Source: Aquisalimonas sp.
Lineage (GTDB): Bacteria; Pseudomonadota; Gammaproteobacteria; Nitrococcales; Aquisalimonadaceae
DNA: 9,842 nt
NCBI GenBank assembly: GCA_007127625.1
Contig: SKYZ01000067.1
Location: 1-9,842 of the forward strand
Direction: 5' to 3'
Every line of letters begins with the position of its first letter. Positions within the stretch are counted from its first letter, which is position 1. The translations under genes were made by a program, and so were the position numbers. The notes under the pieces were generated by a model. That model searched no databases and was not told the origin of the DNA. It saw nothing but the letters and a program-made list of their open reading frames with translations. Below, piece after piece: positions 5,412 through 9,842 of the stretch.

Positions 5412-7502
5412 TCAGACGCGCCCATAGCGGGCGGCTTCCCCCACCCAGCGGTCGATGAGCGCATGGGCATCGGCGGGGACATTCCGGAGCATATCGTCCG
5501 CGGCGCGCTGGACGGGGGCAATGAGGTCACCGTCGCGGACCAGGTCGGCGACCTTGAGCTGCCAGGCGCCGGTCTGCCGCGTTCCCAGGAGCTCGCCGGG
5601 GCCACGGATCTCCAGGTCCCGGCGAGCGATCTCGAAACCATCACCGGACTCACGCAGCACCGCCAACCGGGCGCGGGCGGTGTCGCTGAGCGGCGCGTGA
5701 TAGAGCAGCACGCAGCTGCTCGCCGCCGCGCCGCGACCGACTCGACCCCGCAATTGATGGAGCTGGGCCAGGCCCAGACGCTCGGGGTTCTCGATGACCA
5801 TGAGGCTGGCATTGGGTACGTCCACACCCACCTCGATGACCGTGGTGGCCACCAGCAGATCCACCTCACCCGCGGCGAACACCTTCATGGCCGCATCCTT
5901 GTCCGCGGCCCGCAGGCGGCCGTGCACCAGGCCGACCCGCAGTTCCGGCAGCGCCGCCTGCAGAGCCTCCGCGGTATCGGCAGCCGCCTGGGCCTGCAGG
6001 GCGTCGGACTCCTCGATCAGCGTGCAGACCCAGTAGGCCTGCCGGCCTTCACGACATGCGTTGGCGACACTGGTCATCACCTCGTCACGCCGGCTGTCGG
6101 GCACGGCAACGGTGGTGACCGGGCTGCGCCCCGGGGGCAGTTCATCGATGACCGAGACATCCAGGTCGGCGTAGGCGGTCATGGCCAGGGTGCGGGGGAT
6201 GGGCGTGGCGGTCATGATCAGCTGGTGGGGCTGGGCCCGTTCGGAGTGCCCCTTCTCCCGCAGCGCAAGGCGCTGGTGGACCCCGAAACGGTGCTGTTCG
6301 TCGACCACTACCAGGCCCAGTCGCCGGAACACCACTTCCTCCTGGAACAGGGCATGGGTCCCCACCGCCACCTGGGTATCGCCGCCGGCCAGGGCCTCCA
6401 GCGCCTGCCGACGCTCCCCTGCCGCCATACGGCCCGACAGCCAGGTGACAGTCACTCCCAGCGGTTCCAGCCAGTCCCGGAAATTGCGGTAGTGCTGCTC
6501 TGCGAGCAACTCGGTGGGCGCCATGATGGCCGTCTGCATGCCGCTCTCCACGCAGCGCAGCGCCGCCAGCGCGGCGACCACTGTCTTGCCGGAGCCGACA
6601 TCCCCCTGCACCAGTCGCAGCATCGGGGCCCGACTGGCCATGTCGGCAGCCGTTTCCCCGTCGACTCGCACCTGGGCCGCTGTCAACGCAAAGGGCAGGC
6701 CGTCGGTGAACGCCGCGGTCAGACGCCCGTTGCCCCGAAGCACAGGCGCCGCTGCCTGAGCCCGCAGGGTGTGGCGCTGCAGCCGCAGGGTGAGATGGTG
6801 GGCCAGGAGTTCCTCAAGGATCAGTCGCCTGCGGGCGGGATGGTCCGGCGCCTCGAGGGCGCCCAGGGAGATCCCGGATGGCGGCCGATGCAGCGTGGTC
6901 ACGGCCTCGAGAAAGCCGGGCAACTGCCATTGCCGACGCAGAGGTTCGGAAAGCAGCTCCGGCGGCGGCACCTGGGCGATCCAGGTCAGGGCCTGTTCGG
7001 TGAGACGGCGCAGCGAGCTCTGGTTGAGCCCCTGGGTCGTGGGGTAGACCGGCAGAAGACCGTCACCCTGATCATCGTCGTCGACACCGATCTCCAGCTC
7101 CGGGTGAATGATCTGCAGCCCTGCGGGACCTTCCCGCACCTCTCCGAAACAGCGCACGCGGGTGCCGCGCGCCAGCCGCTTCTGCTGCGACGGGTGGAAG
7201 TGGAAGAACACCAGGGTGAGCCCACCCGTGCCGTCGGTAAGGCGGCACAGCAGGCGCGAACGCCGCCCGCCGGCAACCTCGGAGAGTTCCACTGTACCGC
7301 TGGTCAGCGCCTGCTCCCCCGGCCGCAGCTCGCCGATGCGGCGCACCCGGCTGCGGTCCTCGTAGCGCAGGGGCAGGTGCAGAAGCAGGTCCTGCACCGA
7401 ATGGATGCCCAGGTTCGTCAGCCGCTCCGCCTGGCGGGCGCCGACACCGCGCAGTGCGGTGACGGGCTGCCCAAGCGCGCTGACATCCCTGTCGGCGGCC
7501 AT
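5412..7502 (-). CDS. recG: ATP-dependent DNA helicase RecG
   Basis: RecG is a monomeric double-strand DNA translocase that regresses stalled replication forks and processes branched DNA during repair. The 696 residues match the 693 of E. coli RecG. The N-terminal helix-hairpin-helix-like start and OB-fold wedge domain (about residues 10-160) are followed by the helicase core. Motifs seen are GDVGSGKT (Walker A, 300-307), DEQHRFG (box II, 401-407), TATPIPRT (431-438), TTVIEVGVDVPNA (553-565), QLRGRVGRG (motif VI, 583-591) and the RecG-specific C-terminal ARRDLEIRGPGELLGTRQTG (626-645). All are intact. The ATG follows the ridA stop by 5 bp with a weak AAGGG overlapping the ridA end, so the two are probably co-translated. 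ubiC lies 72 bp downstream. The identification is certain. Confidence 0.98.
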   Translation of the reverse strand: MAADRDVSALGQPVTALRGVGARQAERLTNLGIHSVQDLLLHLPLRYEDRSRVRRIGELRPGEQALTSGTVELSEVAGGRRSRLLCRLTDGTGGLTLVFFHFHPSQQKRLARGTRVRCFGEVREGPAGLQIIHPELEIGVDDDDQGDGLLPVYPTTQGLNQSSLRRLTEQALTWIAQVPPPELLSEPLRRQWQLPGFLEAVTTLHRPPSGISLGALEAPDHPARRRLILEELLAHHLTLRLQRHTLRAQAAAPVLRGNGRLTAAFTDGLPFALTAAQVRVDGETAADMASRAPMLRLVQGDVGSGKTVVAALAALRCVESGMQTAIMAPTELLAEQHYRNFRDWLEPLGVTVTWLSGRMAAGERRQALEALAGGDTQVAVGTHALFQEEVVFRRLGLVVVDEQHRFGVHQRLALREKGHSERAQPHQLIMTATPIPRTLAMTAYADLDVSVIDELPPGRSPVTTVAVPDSRRDEVMTSVANACREGRQAYWVCTLIEESDALQAQAAADTAEALQAALPELRVGLVHGRLRAADKDAAMKVFAAGEVDLLVATTVIEVGVDVPNASLMVIENPERLGLAQLHQLRGRVGRGAAASSCVLLYHAPLSDTARARLAVLRESGDGFEIARRDLEIRGPGELLGTRQTGAWQLKVADLVRDGDLIAPVQRAADDMLRNVPADAHALIDRWVGEAARYGRV

Positions 7503-7507
7503 GGCCG

Positions 7508-7897
7508 TCAGCCCTTGCTGCGCACCAGCACGGCATCCATCTCCACGCCTGCGCCCTTGGGCAGACTGGCGACGCCAAGGGCCGCGCGGGCCGGATAGGG
7601 CTCGTCGAAGTGCTCTTCCATCATCTCGTTGACCAGACCGAAGTTGCCGAGATCGGTGAGATAGATATTGAGCTTGACGATATCCGCAAGCCCGGCATCG
7701 GCGGCCTCACAGACTGCACGCAGATTGTTGAAAACCTGCTCGACCTGGGCCCGGATGTCACCGCGCACCAGATCCATACTCTCGGGTTCCAGCGGAATCT
7801 GTCCCGAGAGATACACCGTGTCACCGACCCGAACGGCCTGGGAATAGGGGCCGATGGCTGAAGGCGCCCGATCCGTGTGGATCACTTCCCGCGTCAT
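7508..7897 (-). CDS. ridA: RidA/YjgF-type enamine/imine deaminase
   Basis: RidA hydrolyses reactive 2-aminoacrylate and related imines made by PLP enzymes such as threonine dehydratase, protecting PLP-dependent enzymes; it works as a cytoplasmic trimer. The 129 residues are the family length. Signature parts are [10 protein letters not shown] near 13-22 (Y18), YLSGQIPL near 29-36, [10 protein letters not shown] near 74-83, and [22 protein letters not shown], written here in two halves as PARAALGVA (102-110) and [13 protein letters not shown] (111-123). The arginine that binds the substrate carboxylate (R104) and E119 are both present. The ATG at 7897 is preceded by AGGAGAGG at 7914-7907. The frame is open about 35 codons further upstream, but that stretch has no homology-like features and the ATG is clearly right. 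ridA next to spoT and recG is a common gammaproteobacterial arrangement. A TTTCCC/TTTATT pair (7950-7945, 7927-7922) is a weak promoter candidate. Confidence 0.96.
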   Translation of the reverse strand: MTREVIHTDRAPSAIGPYSQAVRVGDTVYLSGQIPLEPESMDLVRGDIRAQVEQVFNNLRAVCEAADAGLADIVKLNIYLTDLGNFGLVNEMMEEHFDEPYPARAALGVASLPKGAGVEMDAVLVRSKG

Positions 7898-7983
7898 GAT
7901 GTGAGTCCTCTCCTGCGTCGAAATAAAGACGGACTGGAAAGCCAGGGAAACGCTGAACAGCGCCGGCGTGCCTCTGCGCTTCC

Positions 7984-8003
7984 GGTGCCGCACCGGCGGC
8001 ACC
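7984..8003 (-). repeat. Perfect 8-bp stem, 4-nt loop hairpin
   Basis: GGTGCCGC (7984-7991) and GCGGCACC (7996-8003) are exact inverted repeats around a 4-nt centre. The hairpin sits in the 186-bp gap about 80 bp after the exported-nuclease stop and about 85 bp before ridA. No T-run follows on either strand. It may be a weak transcription terminator or pause, or an RNA 3'-end stabiliser, between the two genes. The rest of this gap shows nothing convincing. Confidence 0.45.
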
Positions 8004-8083
8004 CGGTCAAGGTATCAGAAAGCGGTGCCCGCTGTAGTGCATCGCGACGCCTCATTAATCGCACGTACTTCCGGGACGGGACA

Positions 8084-9772
8084 CTAGTTGCTGATGCCGA
8101 TGAGCAGCGGATCGTGGTCCGACGACCGATACGGTGTGCCGCGTACCTGCGGAGCATCGCCGAGGCGCCCCTGGTACTCGAACACCGGCGGCTCGTCGGC
8201 GTTGATGTGCCAGACTTCGGTGCCGGCGACCCGCTCCGCCATGGAAGGGGTCGCCAGGGCGTAGTCCAGCGTCCCGGACGCGCCGCGGAATACATAGCTG
8301 TATTGTCGCTCGGCCGGCAGGTGGCGGGCCACCAGGTTGCGGAATCCACTCTCTTCCAGCAACCGGATGGGGTCTTCGTCGGCATAGCTGTTGAAGTCCC
8401 CAAGCAGCAGCACGTCATCGACACCGTGCTCCGCGGCCCCGTCGCTGACGAACTCCCGCAGCGCGCGCGCCTGAGCCGTCCGCCGCTCGTTCCAGCAGCC
8501 CTGGCCACGATCCACGTCACCGCTGTCCGGGCAGCGGGTCTTGCTCTTGAAATGCACCACGGCGGCCAGGAACGGCTCGCCGCCGGGGGCACGGAACACC
8601 GCCGCCTGCGGTGGCCGATGGTGCACGGCGCGGTCATCACGAAACGGCCCCGCCACCAGTTCCAGCCGTTCGGGACGGTAGGCGAGGCTCACCTTGATGG
8701 CATCACTGCCGGCATCGCCGGCGGACAGCCCCCGGTACGCGGGGCCGGGTACCGCATCACTGGCACGCCGTACCAGATCAGCCAGCGCCGCGGGGTCATT
8801 CTCCACTTCCACCAGCCCCAGCAGATCCGCTTGCAGTCCGGCCAGGGCGGGCAACAGGCGTTGGCGCTGGCGTTCCAATTCGGCCTCATTGGACGCGCCG
8901 CGCTCGCCCAGGGTCAGGAAATAGTTCTCGACGTTGAACGCAGCGGCGCGGACGTCCCCGCCCACGTCAGCGGGGACATCCGGCCGCGGGTTGGCCGTAC
9001 GGAACTCCGGTGCCTCCACCGGATGCAGCCGCCAGTCGTCAAAGGCGTAGGTCACGATGCCGGTGACCGGGTGCAGGCGGTCACCCACCCGGCGGGTCCC
9101 GGAATCCGCGTCGAGGTAGGGCGCGGGCTCCGGATCGGACCGGTAGCTGCCATCATCCAGCAGAAGGACCGGCTCGATGTCGTCCCCGCTACGCTCGCGG
9201 AATCGCCGCTCGGGAGCAAGTTTGAGCGTCCCGAACCGGCCCAGATGGTAGTTGCCGGTGACCACCATTTCATCTGGATAGCGAACCAGCAGCCCCTCCA
9301 TCACCGGGCGATCCGCCTCCGCCAGGGGCAGTTCCAGGGGCACCGGCTCCGCGGTCTGTCGCGCTCCGCAGCGGCGCACACCATCCACGTAGCCGATCTG
9401 CGGTCGCCCGTGAAAGCGGTCAGCGGTGCCAGTCACCTGCAGGCGGGCACCGGGTCGCACCCGCTCCCGGACGGCGCCATCGAGCCCCGGCGCGTAGACG
9501 AACACCGCCGCGGGACCATCACTGCCGCGGCTGCTCTGCAGGAAAAAGCCATTCAGGGCGTCGGCGCCGAGGAACACTCCGGTGACGGTGCCCTCCACCG
9601 TGACCGGCTCACCCTCCGCAACGGCATCGCTCCCCTGGCCTGTCGCGGCGGCCACGGTATGGGGATGGCGCTGGCAGGAATCGGCGGCATCGCCGAAAAC
9701 GAGATAGCTGACAAGCAGTGCGGCCAGGCCGCATGTCCACAGCACGTCCTTGCGCTTGAGCCATTGCGGCAC
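8084..9772 (-). CDS. Exported endonuclease/exonuclease/phosphatase-fold nuclease, ExeM/NucH-like
   Basis: This is an extracytoplasmic nuclease candidate of 562 residues. It has a basic N-terminus, then a hydrophobic segment (about 11-27, LWTCGLAALLVSYLVFG) that is an uncleaved anchor or signal peptide, an OB-fold-like domain (about 55-150, VTVEGTVTGVF to QIGYVDGV), a linker, and a metal-dependent EEP domain (about 275-560). Catalytic marks are all present: AFNVEN (278-283), LLGLVEVEN with E322, VVHFKSK with H407, GDFNSY with D459 and N461, TLDYALA with D503, and SSDHDP with D552/H553. GQGCWNERR is typical of the ExeM/NucH group, which degrades extracellular DNA. It lacks the C-terminal sorting and lamin-tail parts of the roughly 870-residue Shewanella ExeM. 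The start is taken at the GTG at 9772 because the AGGGAG lies 8 bp before it; a GTG at 9781 overlaps that site. It follows the spoT-like stop by 29 bp. Confidence 0.88.
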   Translation of the reverse strand: MPQWLKRKDVLWTCGLAALLVSYLVFGDAADSCQRHPHTVAAATGQGSDAVAEGEPVTVEGTVTGVFLGADALNGFFLQSSRGSDGPAAVFVYAPGLDGAVRERVRPGARLQVTGTADRFHGRPQIGYVDGVRRCGARQTAEPVPLELPLAEADRPVMEGLLVRYPDEMVVTGNYHLGRFGTLKLAPERRFRERSGDDIEPVLLLDDGSYRSDPEPAPYLDADSGTRRVGDRLHPVTGIVTYAFDDWRLHPVEAPEFRTANPRPDVPADVGGDVRAAAFNVENYFLTLGERGASNEAELERQRQRLLPALAGLQADLLGLVEVENDPAALADLVRRASDAVPGPAYRGLSAGDAGSDAIKVSLAYRPERLELVAGPFRDDRAVHHRPPQAAVFRAPGGEPFLAAVVHFKSKTRCPDSGDVDRGQGCWNERRTAQARALREFVSDGAAEHGVDDVLLLGDFNSYADEDPIRLLEESGFRNLVARHLPAERQYSYVFRGASGTLDYALATPSMAERVAGTEVWHINADEPPVFEYQGRLGDAPQVRGTPYRSSDHDPLLIGISN

Positions 9773-9780
9773 GTTCCTCA

Positions 9781-9786
9781 CTCCCT
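9781..9786 (-). promoter_or_regulatory. Ribosome binding site deciding the nuclease start
   Basis: AGGGAG on the minus strand lies 8 bases before the GTG at 9772-9770. A GTG at 9781-9779 in the same frame begins on the last base of this site, so it could not be reached by the same site. This favours the start three codons further in. Confidence 0.55.
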
Positions 9787-9801
9787 GACTGGCAGTCTGA
9801 C

Positions 9802-9842
9802 TTACCCCTTGACGCGGGTGATCCGCAGCACGCTGTTGAGCA
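9802..9842 (-). CDS. C-terminal end of a probable RelA/SpoT protein
   Basis: Only the last 12 complete codons and the stop are in the window: LNSVLRITRVKG followed by TAA. This resembles the last strand of the C-terminal ACT domain of RelA/SpoT ppGpp synthetase-hydrolases, which often ends with a V-x-R-I/V-x-R-V-K/R pattern. The position just upstream of ridA and recG on the same strand is where spoT commonly lies in Gammaproteobacteria. Both lines are suggestive; neither is proof. The gene continues beyond the right edge. Confidence 0.5.
   Translation of the reverse strand, partial: LNSVLRITRVKG

Noticed and set aside
5280..7598. 772-codon plus-strand open frame opposite recG
   Set aside because: Longer than recG itself, but compositionally biased and unlike any family. 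RecG motifs on the other strand are complete.
7922..7950. Promoter TTTCCC / 17 bp / TTTATT before ridA
   Set aside because: Matches only 3 and 4 of 6 positions, and would leave almost no leader before the ribosome site. Mentioned under ridA only.
7898..8002. N-terminal extension of RidA by about 35 codons
   Set aside because: The frame is open, but the ATG at 7897 has a strong ribosome site and gives the standard 129-residue RidA with its conserved N-terminus.
8005..8010. TTGACC on the minus strand as a -35 element
   Set aside because: No acceptable -10 hexamer lies 16-19 bp downstream; the spacer is the GC hairpin.

Overview
The window is a compact, GC-rich stretch of a Gammaproteobacterial chromosome. 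The evidence is the run spoT end / ridA / recG / ubiC / ubiA, which is typical of that class, together with ubiquinone synthesis through chorismate lyase. The composition and the protein sequences would suit the Ectothiorhodospiraceae/Chromatiales side, but that placement is a guess. I see no tRNA, rRNA, CRISPR array, insertion sequence, prophage or plasmid module.

Layout. On the left, two plus-strand genes: the 3' two thirds of a phthalate-dioxygenase-reductase-type (VanB-like) flavin/2Fe-2S reductase (1-683), then a small four-cysteine DUF6455-type protein (822-1082). They are separated by a strong GC hairpin (687-725), a perfect FNR/Anr box (750-763) and a second dyad (784-805). The small gene therefore looks like its own oxygen-responsive unit. 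Everything from 1079 to the right edge is on the minus strand. In transcription order, right to left: the last codons of a probable RelA/SpoT protein (9802-9842), an ExeM/NucH-like exported nuclease (8084-9772), RidA (7508-7897), RecG (5412-7502), chorismate lyase UbiC (4746-5339), 4-hydroxybenzoate polyprenyltransferase UbiA (3871-4749), a cardiolipin-synthase-type phospholipase D (2414-3838) and a Bcr/CflA-type drug exporter (1079-2275).

How the genes fit together. ubiC and ubiA overlap by 4 bp and catalyse consecutive steps of ubiquinone synthesis (chorismate to 4-hydroxybenzoate, then prenylation). The cardiolipin synthase gene follows 32 bp later, so quinone and phospholipid synthesis for the membrane are probably co-expressed. 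ridA and recG are 5 bp apart. The exporter gene, after a 138-bp gap with an AT-rich block, probably has its own promoter. It converges on the DUF6455 gene with overlapping stop codons.

Most genes are ordinary housekeeping genes. The parts most worth a second look are the FNR-box/DUF6455 unit, and the exported nuclease lying between the spoT-like end and ridA. No gap between genes exceeds 300 bases.
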